Below are positions 17,066 to 26,311 of a stretch of DNA of 64,000 nucleotides, piece by piece (the first letter of the stretch is position 1; every line of letters starts with the position of its first letter). The stretch spans positions 1 through 64,000 of the forward strand of contig CAJSYQ010000009.1 of assembly GCA_910574015.1 (NCBI GenBank), in the 5' to 3' direction. The notes below the pieces were generated by a model, which saw nothing but the letters and a program-made list of their open reading frames with translations, was not told the DNA's origin and searched no databases. This DNA is from Eubacteriaceae bacterium (GTDB lineage: Bacteria; Bacillota; Clostridia; Lachnospirales; Lachnospiraceae). The position numbers were made by a program, and so were the translations under genes.

Positions 17066-18316
17066 ATGAATAGTGCAAAGAAAATCATGAAGAATCAGGG
17101 GATAAAGAGTGAGAAGCGTACGGTTCGTGCAGAGTCCAATATCCTGCAGAAAAACAAGGTGCTTCTGATCATCGGCCTTCTGATCATGGCGGCTCTGGTG
17201 GGCGCTGTCTGTTATATCAATCTGCGTCCCCGGGCGATACTAAAAGTAGAGGCGAAGGAGGCGAATGGAAGTACCACCACCCATACGATTTATTACAAGG
17301 AAGCAATGTATGATATCTATAATACAGAGATGCAGTATAACAGCATGGCGCAGCTCTATCAGCAGTTTTACGGCTCCACCTTCTGGGAGGCGCAGAATGT
17401 GGACAGCAAAGGAAATAACGGTGCTGCCGCTGCCAAGGCGGAGCTTATGAGCAATATGAAACAGCGTGAGATCCTGTATCTGGACGCCAAGAAAAACGGC
17501 GTAGCCCTGACCGAGGAGGAGAAGTCCAAGGTGGAGACGGACGTAAAGACCTTCCGCGACGGACTGTCAAAGAAGCAGAAGGAGATGTTTGGGCTGGATG
17601 AGAAGACGGTTCGTACCGTTATTGAAAAACAGGCTCTTGCAGATAAATATAAACAGCAGATCATAGACGGACTGGGCATCGATGAGGCCGCGATTAAGGC
17701 AGGCGTAAGCAGGGAGGACTACCGCCAGTATGATCTTCAATATTATACGATAGAGAAGTCTGTGACAGACGATCAGGACAACAGCAAAAAGAAAAGTGCT
17801 GAGGAGCTGAAAAAGGACAAGAAGAATATGGAAGAGCTGCAGAAAAAAGCGGCGAAGGCAAAGGATTTTACAAAGGGGATCCTGACCGATTCTGACAACG
17901 ACAATAAGGATGACAAAACAGGCATCTCTTATAACACCAAGGATCTGCTGGGCAATGATACGGATTTTGCATCGGCTGACGTGCTGAAGGCAGTGAAAAA
18001 GATGAAAAATAATGAGATTTCTGGTGTGTTGGAAGACGACGATGCTTTCTATGTAGTGAAGATGGTGAACAACAACAACCAGGAAGCATATGAGCAGCAG
18101 TGTACACAGGCTGTGGAGGATGAGAAAACCTCTCAGTTTAATACCAAATACAAAAATGAAATAAAGAACAACTATACGGCCAAGGCACAGAGCTACTGGA
18201 AGGGACGTGTGACTCTCGGTTATCTGACCTATGACCCGGAGGCAGGCAGTGAGACAGAGGAGGACGAGGATGATACGGCTTCCGGTTCCGCAGCCTCGGG
18301 CTCGGCGTCGGAATAA
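17066..18316 (+). CDS. Membrane-anchored SurA/PrsA-like peptidyl-prolyl isomerase
   Basis: 416-aa extracytoplasmic foldase. A charged N-terminus (~1-30) is followed by one membrane segment (~32-52, VLLIIGLLIMAALVGAVCYI) and no lipobox Cys, so it is probably anchored by an uncleaved signal. A SurA_N-like helical region (~75-240) is followed by a divergent parvulin region (~240-375: FTKGILTDSD, NDTDFASADVLKAVKKMKNNEISGVLEDDDAFYVVKM). The tail is acidic and low-complexity (TEEDEDDTASGSAASGSASE). GGAGG precedes the ATG. Role inferred: folding of secreted proteins. The next gene, purL, is functionally unrelated. Confidence 0.8.
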   Translation: MNSAKKIMKNQGIKSEKRTVRAESNILQKNKVLLIIGLLIMAALVGAVCYINLRPRAILKVEAKEANGSTTTHTIYYKEAMYDIYNTEMQYNSMAQLYQQFYGSTFWEAQNVDSKGNNGAAAAKAELMSNMKQREILYLDAKKNGVALTEEEKSKVETDVKTFRDGLSKKQKEMFGLDEKTVRTVIEKQALADKYKQQIIDGLGIDEAAIKAGVSREDYRQYDLQYYTIEKSVTDDQDNSKKKSAEELKKDKKNMEELQKKAAKAKDFTKGILTDSDNDNKDDKTGISYNTKDLLGNDTDFASADVLKAVKKMKNNEISGVLEDDDAFYVVKMVNNNNQEAYEQQCTQAVEDEKTSQFNTKYKNEIKNNYTAKAQSYWKGRVTLGYLTYDPEAGSETEEDEDDTASGSAASGSASE

Positions 18317-18366
18317 ACAGGGATAGAAGCTGCTGACTTACAATTTGATCTGGAATGGAGGAAATC

Positions 18367-21300
18367 ATGGCAAACGTAAAGAGGATTTATGTGGAAAAAA
18401 AAGAGCCCTATGCGGTGCGGGCTAAGGAGCTGCGGCAGGAATTGAGAGAGTATCTGGATATCAGGGAGCTGGAGGATGTCCGTGTACTGATCCGTTATGA
18501 TGTGGAGGCACTGTCCGACGCCACCTATGACAAGGCGCTAGTGACTGTATTTTCAGAACCCCCGGTGGATTTTGTGTATGAGGGGGATTTTGAGAGAAAA
18601 GCGGAGGACCGGATCTTTTCTGTGGAGTACCTTCCGGGGCAGTTTGACCAGAGGGCAGATTCTGCGGAGCAGTGCGTGAAGCTGCTGAATGAAAAGGAGG
18701 AACCCATCATCCGCTCTGCCACAACTTATGTTCTCAGCGGCGGGGTGACGGATGAGGACTTTCGGCGGATCCGGGAGTACTGCATCAATCCGGTGGACTC
18801 CAGAGAGACAGATGAGACGGTGCCGGATACGCTGGTCACTGTATTTGACGAGCCGGCGGACGTAACGATCTTCGAGGGCTTTACGGAGCTGCCGGAGCCG
18901 GAGCTGCGGACTCTGTATGAATCCCTGAGCCTTGCCATGACCTTCAAGGATTTTCTTCATATCCAGAATTATTTCCGCGGGGAGGAGAGACGCGATCCGT
19001 CCATGACAGAGATCCGGGTTCTGGATACTTACTGGTCTGACCACTGCCGTCACACTACCTTTCTGACGGAGTTAAAAAATGTCTCCTTTGAAGAGGGAGA
19101 TTATACGAAACCCATCAAAGATACCTTTGACGCCTATAAAAAAGCCCATGAAGAAATGTATCAGGGCAGGGAGGACAAGTATGTCTCCCTGATGGATATC
19201 GCCCTTCTTGGTATGAAAAAGCTCCGGGCGGAAGGTAAACTGGAGGATATGGAAGAATCCGATGAGATCAATGCCTGCTCTATCGTCGTTCCGGTGGAGA
19301 TCGACCGGGGCAGCGGCCCGGAGACAGAGGAGTGGCTGGTGTTCTTTAAAAATGAGACACACAACCATCCTACGGAGATCGAACCCTTTGGCGGCGCTGC
19401 CACCTGTCTTGGCGGCGCCATCCGCGATCCGCTCTCCGGGCGGGGGTATGTATACCAGGCAATGCGTGTAACAGGTGCAGCGGATCCCACAAGACCACTG
19501 AAGGAGACGATGGAAGGAAAGCTTCCCCAGAGAAAGATCGTGACCGGGGCGGCCCAGGGGTACAGCTCCTACGGCAACCAGATTGGGCTTGCCACCGGCC
19601 TGGTGGACGAGATCTACCATCCCGACTATGCCGCAAAAAGATTGGAGATCGGTGCGGTAATGGGTGCGGCTCCCAGGAACAATGTGATCCGTGAAAATTC
19701 CGACCCCGGTGATATCATTATTCTTCTGGGCGGCAGGACCGGGCGTGACGGCTGCGGCGGCGCGACGGGTTCCTCTAAGGCTCACAACACGGCGTCCATC
19801 GATACGTGCGGTGCCGAGGTACAGAAGGGAAATGCTCCCACAGAGCGGAAGATACAGAGACTGTTCCGCCGGGGGGAGGTAAGCCGGATCATAAAGAAAT
19901 GCAACGATTTCGGCGCAGGCGGTGTATCGGTGGCCATCGGCGAACTCGCTGACGGTCTCACTGTGGATCTGGATAAAGTACCAAAGAAATATGCCGGCCT
20001 GGATGGGACAGAGCTGGCGATCTCCGAATCACAGGAGCGTATGGCGGTAGTAGTAGATCCTAAGGATGCAGACCGGATGCTTGCCTATGCCGAGGAAGAA
20101 AATCTGGAAGCGGTCTGTGTGGCCGAAGTGACAGAGATACCGCGCCTTGTTTTGAAATGGAGAGGGAAGGAGATTGTTAATATCTCCCGGGCATTTCTGG
20201 ATACCAACGGAGCACATCAGGAGACAGATGTAGTCGTGTCTGTTCCAGGGAAGAAGGATAGTTATCTGACAAAGGTAGAACCGGTAAAATCCTTTAAGGA
20301 AGCCCTGTTAAAGAAACTGGAGAGTCTGAATGCCTGTTCCAAAAAGGGACTGGTGGAAATGTTTGACAGTTCCATCGGGGCATGCACCGTGACGATGCCT
20401 TATGGCGGAAAATACCAGCTGACCCCAGTGCAGACCATGACAGCCAAGCTGCCGGTTCTGGACGGAGCCTGCGATACGGTGACTATGATGAGCTATGGGA
20501 TGGATCCGTATCTGATGAGCTGGAGCCCCTATCACGGTGCGGAATATGCAGTCCTGACTTCCGTGGCGAAGATCGTGGCAGCCGGCGGCGATCACACAAA
20601 GATCCGTTTCACGTTCCAGGAATACTTTAAGCGAATGACGGAAGACCCGAAGCGCTGGGGTGAGCCCATGGCAGCCCTTCTTGGTGCGTACGATGCCCAG
20701 ATGCAGCTTGGGCTGCCGTCCATCGGTGGAAAGGACAGCATGTCGGGCACCTTTAATGATATCGACGTGCCGCCCACACTGTGTTCCTTCGCCGTGGATG
20801 TGGCGAAATTATCCGATGTTGTCACGAATGAACTGAAGCAGGCGGGCAGCCGTCTGGTGAAATTTACTATTGAGAAAAATGAGTATGATCTTCCAGATTT
20901 CCCGTCGGTTATGGAGCAGTATGGCAGGATCACCGCCCTTATGCGGGACGGGGTGATCCGCTCAGCCTGCGCGCTGGACGGAAATGGCGTGGCGGATGCT
21001 GTGGCAAAGATGGCATTTGGCAACAAACTGGGAGTCCGCTTCTGCCGGCATAAACCGAAAGAGTATTTCTTCGCTCCGGCTTATGGTGAGATTATTGCGG
21101 AGATTGGAGAAGAGGATCTGGATAAGCTGGATGCGGTTGGAGCGGCATACGACAAGATTGGTAAGGTGCTGCCGGAACCGAAGTTTGTCTGTGATACCGA
21201 AGAGATTTCCATGGAAGAAGCACTATCGGCATGGACTGGAACTCTGGAGGGGGTATTCCCCACCCGCTCTGGTGCTGGCGACGGTAGGGATGACCGGCCT

Positions 21301-22152
21301 GACAGGGGAGTTTATCGGGCGGACGATATCTATGTGTGCAGGCACAAGGTGGCGGAACCGAAGGTGTTTATTCCGGTATTTCCGGGTACGAATTGTGAAT
21401 ACGATACGACGAGGGCATTTGAGGCGGCAGGCGCACGGACGGAGAGTATTGTGTTTAAAAATATGACGGAGAAGAATATCACGGACAGTGTGGCGGCATT
21501 TGAGCAAGCCATTGACGGATCCCAGATCCTTATGTTCTCCGGTGGATTCAGCGCCGGCGACGAACCGGACGGATCGGCGAAGTTTATCACCTCCATTTTC
21601 CGAAATGAGCGTATTCAGGAGGCGGTCCACAGACTGCTGGAGGAGAGGGACGGTCTGATCCTGGGTATCTGTAATGGTTTCCAGGCACTGGTGAAGCTGG
21701 GACTGGTTCCTTATGGGAAAATTACCACACAGACTGCGGATTCTCCCACCCTGACCACAAACCGCATCGGACGTCATATTTCTAAGTCGGTCTATACAAA
21801 GGTAGTAACGAATAAATCCCCGTGGCTGCAGGAGGCAGAACTGGGTGGAATCTATGCGGTTCCGGCCTCCCATGGAGAGGGCCGTTTTGTGGCGGACGAA
21901 GAGTGGCTGAAGAAATTATTTGAAAATGGTCAGGTGGCGACCCAGTATGTGGATGTGGAGGGCCGTCCCACAATGGATGAGGATTACAATCCCAATGCGT
22001 CCTATATGGCCATCGAGGGAATTACCAGTCCGGACGGAAGGGTTCTCGGTAAGATGGCGCATTCCGAACGACGCGGCGATGGCGTGGCAGTGAATATCTA
22101 TGGAGACCAGGACCAGAAGATATTCCTCAGCGGCGTCAATTATTTCAGGTAA
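18367..22152 (+). CDS. purL: Phosphoribosylformylglycinamidine synthase, single-chain
   Basis: Step 4 of purine synthesis, FGAR + Gln + ATP to FGAM. 1,261 aa: the PurS-, PurL- and PurQ-like parts are fused, as in the long Clostridial and proteobacterial form. Seen in order: N-terminal PurS-like region (~1-160), synthetase halves with TYWSDHCRHTTF, HNHPTEIEPFGGAATCLGG and GGKDSMSGTF, then the glutaminase domain from ~990 with VFPGTNCEYDTTRAFEAAG, nucleophile Cys in LGICNGFQAL and His in PASHGEGRF. Start ATG 18367 has GGAGGA upstream. maf starts 2 nt after the stop. Confidence 0.97.
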   Translation: MANVKRIYVEKKEPYAVRAKELRQELREYLDIRELEDVRVLIRYDVEALSDATYDKALVTVFSEPPVDFVYEGDFERKAEDRIFSVEYLPGQFDQRADSAEQCVKLLNEKEEPIIRSATTYVLSGGVTDEDFRRIREYCINPVDSRETDETVPDTLVTVFDEPADVTIFEGFTELPEPELRTLYESLSLAMTFKDFLHIQNYFRGEERRDPSMTEIRVLDTYWSDHCRHTTFLTELKNVSFEEGDYTKPIKDTFDAYKKAHEEMYQGREDKYVSLMDIALLGMKKLRAEGKLEDMEESDEINACSIVVPVEIDRGSGPETEEWLVFFKNETHNHPTEIEPFGGAATCLGGAIRDPLSGRGYVYQAMRVTGAADPTRPLKETMEGKLPQRKIVTGAAQGYSSYGNQIGLATGLVDEIYHPDYAAKRLEIGAVMGAAPRNNVIRENSDPGDIIILLGGRTGRDGCGGATGSSKAHNTASIDTCGAEVQKGNAPTERKIQRLFRRGEVSRIIKKCNDFGAGGVSVAIGELADGLTVDLDKVPKKYAGLDGTELAISESQERMAVVVDPKDADRMLAYAEEENLEAVCVAEVTEIPRLVLKWRGKEIVNISRAFLDTNGAHQETDVVVSVPGKKDSYLTKVEPVKSFKEALLKKLESLNACSKKGLVEMFDSSIGACTVTMPYGGKYQLTPVQTMTAKLPVLDGACDTVTMMSYGMDPYLMSWSPYHGAEYAVLTSVAKIVAAGGDHTKIRFTFQEYFKRMTEDPKRWGEPMAALLGAYDAQMQLGLPSIGGKDSMSGTFNDIDVPPTLCSFAVDVAKLSDVVTNELKQAGSRLVKFTIEKNEYDLPDFPSVMEQYGRITALMRDGVIRSACALDGNGVADAVAKMAFGNKLGVRFCRHKPKEYFFAPAYGEIIAEIGEEDLDKLDAVGAAYDKIGKVLPEPKFVCDTEEISMEEALSAWTGTLEGVFPTRSGAGDGRDDRPDRGVYRADDIYVCRHKVAEPKVFIPVFPGTNCEYDTTRAFEAAGARTESIVFKNMTEKNITDSVAAFEQAIDGSQILMFSGGFSAGDEPDGSAKFITSIFRNERIQEAVHRLLEERDGLILGICNGFQALVKLGLVPYGKITTQTADSPTLTTNRIGRHISKSVYTKVVTNKSPWLQEAELGGIYAVPASHGEGRFVADEEWLKKLFENGQVATQYVDVEGRPTMDEDYNPNASYMAIEGITSPDGRVLGKMAHSERRGDGVAVNIYGDQDQKIFLSGVNYFR

Positions 22153-22153
22153 T

Positions 22154-22738
22154 ATGAGGCGGATCATACTGGCATCCCAGTCCCCCAGAAGGAGGGAACT
22201 GATGGAACTCATCGGTTTCCCCTTCCAGGTGATGACATCGGATGCAGAGGAGATTATTACAAGCTGTGATCCGGCAGCAGTAACGGAAGAACTGTCCCGG
22301 CAGAAGGCGCATGCTGCCGCCGCCGACATTCCGGATGGGGAAGAGGCCGTCGTGATCGGGGCAGATACCGTTGTGTCGGTGGGAGGCCGGATACTGGGAA
22401 AGCCAAAGGATACAGAAGAGGCGCGTTCTGCCATCTGTGCGATCCAGGGAAGGGATCACATGGTCTACACAGGCGTTACCATTTTAGTAAAGGACAGCGG
22501 GGGGATCCGCGCAGAGACCTTCTCCGAGGGGACGAAGGTCATCACCGCCCCCATGAGCGGGGAAGAGATTGAGAAGTATATTGCAACGGAGGAGCCCTAT
22601 GACAAAGCCGGCGCCTATGGAATCCAGGGCAGCTTTGCAAGGTTTATCCGGGGGATCGAGGGGGACTATTACAATGTAATGGGGCTGCCGGTCCACCAGT
22701 TATATGAGAGATTGAAAAAAATAGTTGACAATGTTTGA
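22154..22738 (+). CDS. maf: Maf-family nucleotide pyrophosphatase
   Basis: Nucleoside-triphosphate pyrophosphatase (dTTP/UTP or related) linked to septum/house-cleaning roles. 194 aa. Signature ILASQSPRRRELMELIG at the N-terminus, GADTVVSVGGRILGKP in the centre, and DKAGAYGIQG with conserved EGDYYNVMGLPV. The ATG begins 1 nt after the purL stop and has only a weak AGG upstream, so translation is likely coupled to purL. tRNA-Gly follows 47 nt downstream. Confidence 0.94.
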   Translation: MRRIILASQSPRRRELMELIGFPFQVMTSDAEEIITSCDPAAVTEELSRQKAHAAAADIPDGEEAVVIGADTVVSVGGRILGKPKDTEEARSAICAIQGRDHMVYTGVTILVKDSGGIRAETFSEGTKVITAPMSGEEIEKYIATEEPYDKAGAYGIQGSFARFIRGIEGDYYNVMGLPVHQLYERLKKIVDNV

Positions 22739-22785
22739 AATATATGGTAAAGTATTACTCGTGTCTGACATATAATACATTGTCT

Positions 22786-22858
22786 GCGCGAGTGGCTCAG
22801 TTGGTAGAGCACAACCTTGCCAAGGTTGGGGCCGCGGGTTCGAGTCCCGTCTCGCGCT
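22786..22858 (+). tRNA. tRNA-Gly (anticodon GCC)
   Basis: 73-nt cloverleaf. Acceptor stem GCGCGAG/CTCGCGC fully paired, D-arm GCTCAGTTGGTAGAGC, anticodon loop CTTGCCAAG giving GCC, T-arm GCGGGTTCGAGTCCCGT, discriminator T typical of tRNA-Gly. CCA is not encoded. Confidence 0.97.
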
Positions 22859-22864
22859 TTTTAG

Positions 22865-22908
22865 AAAAATAAGGAGATCCTGATGCATTCAGTGGTCTCC
22901 TTATTTTT
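22865..22908 (+). terminator. Terminator after tRNA-Gly
   Basis: Stem AAAAATAAGGAGA / TCTCCTTATTTTT around a loop of ~16 nt, immediately 3' of the tRNA. Confidence 0.8.
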
Positions 22909-23054
22909 TAATGAGTTCAAGGATGCCTGCAAAAGCACCTTTTTTGTAAAAAAATGTTGATTTACACACGCTTAACATATATAATAATTTCCAGGTTTAT
23001 ATGCCGAAACGACGGCTCAGACAAAGGAAAAACGGTGGAACGACGGAGGACAGG

Positions 23055-23477
23055 ATGAAGATAACGACGGATTATATAGTGGGGAATACTGCGATCCAGA
23101 TTGTAAATACGGGTAAGAGGATTAAAGTAATAGATATTGCAAAGGAAAGGAAGAAACGTTATTTTCTGGAAGTGATCGTGGTCACACTGGCCGCCAGCAT
23201 TGTTTTTCTGGGGTGCTGCTTCTATATAGTAAAACTGCACAATACATCCACCATGCTGGATAAACAGAATTATGTCTTAAGAAGTGAGATTGAGGGACTG
23301 CAGAAAGAGAATGCGATACGGGAACGGGAGAGAGAGAACGTCATGGTGGATTATAAGGCGCTTTACAAAAAGGCCAGGAGGCTGGGGATGAGGTTCCCTG
23401 CAGAGGGGCAGGTATATCGGTATGATGTGGAAAAAAGTACGGCGGTGAGGATCAGAGCCGACAGGACAGGAAGCTAG
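23055..23477 (+). CDS. Septum-formation DivIC/FtsL-like membrane protein
   Basis: 140-aa bitopic membrane protein. Cytoplasmic N-terminus (~1-38), one membrane helix (~39-60, FLEVIVVTLAASIVFLGCCFYIV), then an extracytoplasmic coiled coil (~65-105, with LDKQNYVLRSEIEGLQKENAI) and a short C-terminal domain (RRLGMRFPAEGQVYRY) as in DivIC/FtsL. Such proteins join the FtsB/L/Q divisome subcomplex. Which family member it is cannot be told by eye. Start ATG 23055 has GGAGGA 5 nt upstream. Its stop codon overlaps the -35 of the next operon's promoter. Confidence 0.7.
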   Translation: MKITTDYIVGNTAIQIVNTGKRIKVIDIAKERKKRYFLEVIVVTLAASIVFLGCCFYIVKLHNTSTMLDKQNYVLRSEIEGLQKENAIRERERENVMVDYKALYKKARRLGMRFPAEGQVYRYDVEKSTAVRIRADRTGS

Positions 23478-23505
23478 TGACAGATCTGCCGGAATATGGT
23501 ACAAT
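23477..23505 (+). promoter_or_regulatory. Candidate promoter of the STM4015-4011 cassette
   Basis: GTGACA, 17-nt spacer, TACAAT. The -35 starts on the last base of the preceding stop codon. It gives a ~60-nt leader before the cassette's first start. Confidence 0.6.
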
Positions 23506-23574
23506 TGATGTCAGTAAATGATGTTATTTCTGTCTGGCAGGCTGCCGGGCAACAGGAAATGGAGGTTGTGTAGA

Positions 23575-24453
23575 ATGAAACTAACTTATGCAGAGGACAG
23601 GAGCAAAAAGTATACGTATGATTGGGATGAATACGAGGGCGGAAATAAGGATGCCAAGACGATGTTCCAGGAGATTCTGGAGGATCCGAAGCTGCCGGAG
23701 CTGGAGGAGATCATTGTGGGATGCTGGGGGGAGTCCTGGGACAACGATGCCCAGGCGATCTTAGACGGCATCGTGGAACATAAGGATAAGTTCTCTCATA
23801 TTAAAAGCCTTTTTATCGGGGATATGGAGTACGATGAATGTGAGGTTTCCTGGATCGAGCAGGGGGATTATTCGAAGCTGTGGGAAGCCCTGCCGCAGCT
23901 GGAGAGCCTTACCATTAAGGGGAGTATGAAACTGATACTGGGAGAGATCAAGCATCAGAACCTGAAATCACTCCAGATTATCTGCGGCGGACTGCCCAGC
24001 AGCATACTGGCGGCCATCGGAGAGGCAGAGCTGCCGGAGCTGAGGAATCTGCTCCTGTACATCGGGGTGGAGGATTATGGTTTTGACGGCGATGTGTCGG
24101 ATATTGAGTCCATGCTGTCCAAATCGAATTTTTCAAAGCTGGAAGTGCTGGGGATCATGGACAGTGAGATCCAGGATGAGATTACAGAAGTAGTTGTAAA
24201 ATCCAAATATATCGATCAGATTAAAGCATTGGATCTGTCCATGGGCTCCCTTTCGGACAAGGGCGGCGGGATCCTTTTGGAAGAACTTCCAAAGCATAAA
24301 AATATTGAGGCGGTGAATCTGGAGTATCATTATATGTCGGATGAGATGATGGAGAAGCTGCAGGGGCTGGCTGTACCTGTCAATGTGGAGGATCAGCAGG
24401 AAGACGATGAGTACGATGGTGAGATTTACCGCTGGCCGATGCTGACAGAATAA
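23575..24453 (+). CDS. STM4015 family leucine-rich-repeat protein
   Basis: 292 aa, function unknown. I recognise it as STM4015-like by content and by the four following genes. Residues ~55-270 carry irregular LRRs (LPQLESLTIKGSMKLILGEI, NLKSLQIICGG, LPELRNLLLYIGVEDYGF, IEAVNLEYHYMSDEMMEKL). The last ~20 residues are a distinct acidic/aromatic tail (EDDEYDGEIYRWPMLTE). No signal peptide or membrane segment. Start ATG 23575 has GGAGG 9 nt upstream; a longer frame from 23518 lacks a site. The stop overlaps the next start (TAATG). As the only non-enzyme in the cassette it could be scaffold, immunity/recognition protein or substrate; this is speculation. Confidence 0.8.
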   Translation: MKLTYAEDRSKKYTYDWDEYEGGNKDAKTMFQEILEDPKLPELEEIIVGCWGESWDNDAQAILDGIVEHKDKFSHIKSLFIGDMEYDECEVSWIEQGDYSKLWEALPQLESLTIKGSMKLILGEIKHQNLKSLQIICGGLPSSILAAIGEAELPELRNLLLYIGVEDYGFDGDVSDIESMLSKSNFSKLEVLGIMDSEIQDEITEVVVKSKYIDQIKALDLSMGSLSDKGGGILLEELPKHKNIEAVNLEYHYMSDEMMEKLQGLAVPVNVEDQQEDDEYDGEIYRWPMLTE

Positions 24454-25451
24454 TGGGGATCTGGTTAGTTGGGAAACGTCAGACAAAGCGGACAGATTAC
24501 TTTCTGAAAGCGGCGGAGCAATTACATATCCCAGTTTCTTTCGCAGACTGGAACGAAGTGGATCAGGTGGATCTGGCCGGTGAGGTGGTGAAGCTTGATC
24601 CACCTTCCTATCAGACGACGGATCTCTTCGAAATGAATGACAGGATCAGGGAGTATATGGATGCCCTGAGAGGGCTGGAGAATAGGGGATGCCGCTTTCT
24701 GAATCCGCCCGGCGGGATCTGCCGCGTTCTGGACAAGAGGGCGTGTAAGGAGGAGCTTGCCAGGCACGGCGTGCCGGTGACAGAGATGTTTTCGGAGCAG
24801 ATTGGAAACGCCGCAGAGTTGTCTGATGCAATGGAACGGCACAGATGCTATGCAGTATTTGTCAAACCGGTATTCTGCTCCGGCGCCGCCGGGGTGATGG
24901 CCTACCGGATGAATCCGGGGAGAGAACGGGAGGCTGCTTACGCCTCCTGCCGGCTGGAGGGAGGCGAACTTATCAATACCAAGACTCTGTACCGCACAGA
25001 GGATTCTGGTGAGATCCGCCGCCTGCTGGACGCGGTCCTTTCCCTGGGGGCAGTAGTAGAGCGCTGGTATCCCAAGTCTGCCTTTCGGGGAAAGAGCTAT
25101 GATCTCCGGGTGGTATGGCAGTTCGGAAAAGCTGCTTTTATGGTGGTGAGGCAGTCCCGGGGGCCGGTGACCAATCTCCATTTGAATAATGCTGCCCTGG
25201 AGGTGGAACGTCTCTCTCTTCCGGAGAATACCCTTTCAGAGATCAAGGGGGTCTGTTTGGCGGCGATGTCTGTATTTCCGGAGCTTGCCATGGCAGGAAT
25301 TGATATTCTGCTGGAGAAGGGGTCCATGCGGCCGCGCATTATCGAGATCAACGGACAGGGAGACCTGATGTATCAGGACATCTTTTGTGAAAACCGGATA
25401 TATCAGGAACAGGTCCGGTATTTGGCGGCGGGGAAAGCTCTGCCGGAGTGA
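24453..25451 (+). CDS. STM4014 family ATP-grasp protein
   Basis: 332 aa. ATP-grasp fold is visible: a substrate-side N-terminal domain (~1-90), a KRACKEELARHGVPVTEMF entry helix, the ATP-binding Lys strand YAVFVKPVFCSGAAGVMAYR, KSYDLRVVW, and the metal-binding end PRIIEINGQGDLMYQDI. ATP-grasp enzymes join a carboxylate to an amine, thiol or similar nucleophile through an acyl phosphate; the substrate is not known. Start overlaps the LRR stop by 1 nt, so expression is coupled. Next gene follows after 16 nt. Confidence 0.82.
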   Translation: MGIWLVGKRQTKRTDYFLKAAEQLHIPVSFADWNEVDQVDLAGEVVKLDPPSYQTTDLFEMNDRIREYMDALRGLENRGCRFLNPPGGICRVLDKRACKEELARHGVPVTEMFSEQIGNAAELSDAMERHRCYAVFVKPVFCSGAAGVMAYRMNPGREREAAYASCRLEGGELINTKTLYRTEDSGEIRRLLDAVLSLGAVVERWYPKSAFRGKSYDLRVVWQFGKAAFMVVRQSRGPVTNLHLNNAALEVERLSLPENTLSEIKGVCLAAMSVFPELAMAGIDILLEKGSMRPRIIEINGQGDLMYQDIFCENRIYQEQVRYLAAGKALPE

Positions 25452-25467
25452 AGGAGACGCTTGTAGA

Positions 25468-26265
25468 ATGCTGAATATGAATGAAATCGTCGGGCAATAT
25501 GACATCCTTTTTGTGTGTATAGATTCCCTTCGGTATGATGTGGCGGTACAGGAGGAAGAGCGGGGCGGGACCCCAGTGTTAAATCAGTATGGCAGATGGC
25601 GCAAATGCCAGGCGCCGGGAAATTTTACCTATCCTTCCCATCAGGCCATGTTTGCCGGATTTCTTCCGGTGGATACCGCGGTGCGTGATATGAAGCAGCG
25701 GGAGAAGCTGTTCTTTTCAGAGGATATCGGCATGGGGCGGAAGGCGCCGCCGGAATCCTTTTGTTTTCAAGGCTCTACATTTGTAGAAGGTCTGGAAAGG
25801 GAGGGCTATGGCACCTATTGCATCGGTGGTCTGAGTTTCTTTGACAAGAGGACAGACATTGGCCGGGTGATGCCTTCTTTTTTCCAAAACAGCTACTGGC
25901 ATCCTTCTTTTGGCTGCCGGGTAAAGGAGTCCGCTGCCAACCAGATCCGTTTTGCTGTTGATAAGCTGCGGGATATTCCGAAGGAACGGCGGGTTATGAT
26001 GTATATCAATATTTCTGCCATACATTATCCGAACTATTTCTATATAGAAGGTGCAAAGAGGGATAGTGTGGAGGCCCACGCGGCGGCACTGCGTTATGTG
26101 GACGGTGAGCTGGGCAGGCTTTTTGGCGCTTTTCAGGAAAAGGGGGATACCTTCTGTATTTGCTGTTCCGACCATGGGACCTGCTATGGAGAGGACGGAT
26201 ATCTCTATCATGGTTTTAACCATCCCCTTGTCAATACCGTGCCGTACAAACACTTTATTTTATAA
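25468..26265 (+). CDS. STM4013/SEN3800 family alkaline-phosphatase-fold hydrolase
   Basis: 265 aa, alkaline phosphatase/sulfatase superfamily. Metal ligands appear as DILFVCIDSLRYDVA near the start and CCSDHGTCYGEDGYLYHGFNHP near the end; the nucleophile Thr/Ser region is NFTYPSHQAMFAGFLP. The N-terminus is too short for a signal peptide, so it is probably cytosolic. Superfamily members hydrolyse or transfer phosphate, phosphonate or sulfate esters; substrate unknown. AAGGAG is 11 nt before ATG 25468. It ends 46 nt before the first radical SAM gene. Confidence 0.82.
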   Translation: MLNMNEIVGQYDILFVCIDSLRYDVAVQEEERGGTPVLNQYGRWRKCQAPGNFTYPSHQAMFAGFLPVDTAVRDMKQREKLFFSEDIGMGRKAPPESFCFQGSTFVEGLEREGYGTYCIGGLSFFDKRTDIGRVMPSFFQNSYWHPSFGCRVKESAANQIRFAVDKLRDIPKERRVMMYINISAIHYPNYFYIEGAKRDSVEAHAAALRYVDGELGRLFGAFQEKGDTFCICCSDHGTCYGEDGYLYHGFNHPLVNTVPYKHFIL

Positions 26266-26311
26266 CATTCTGTCAATTACCAATCAACTTTACCGGATCA
26301 GGAGGAAGCCG

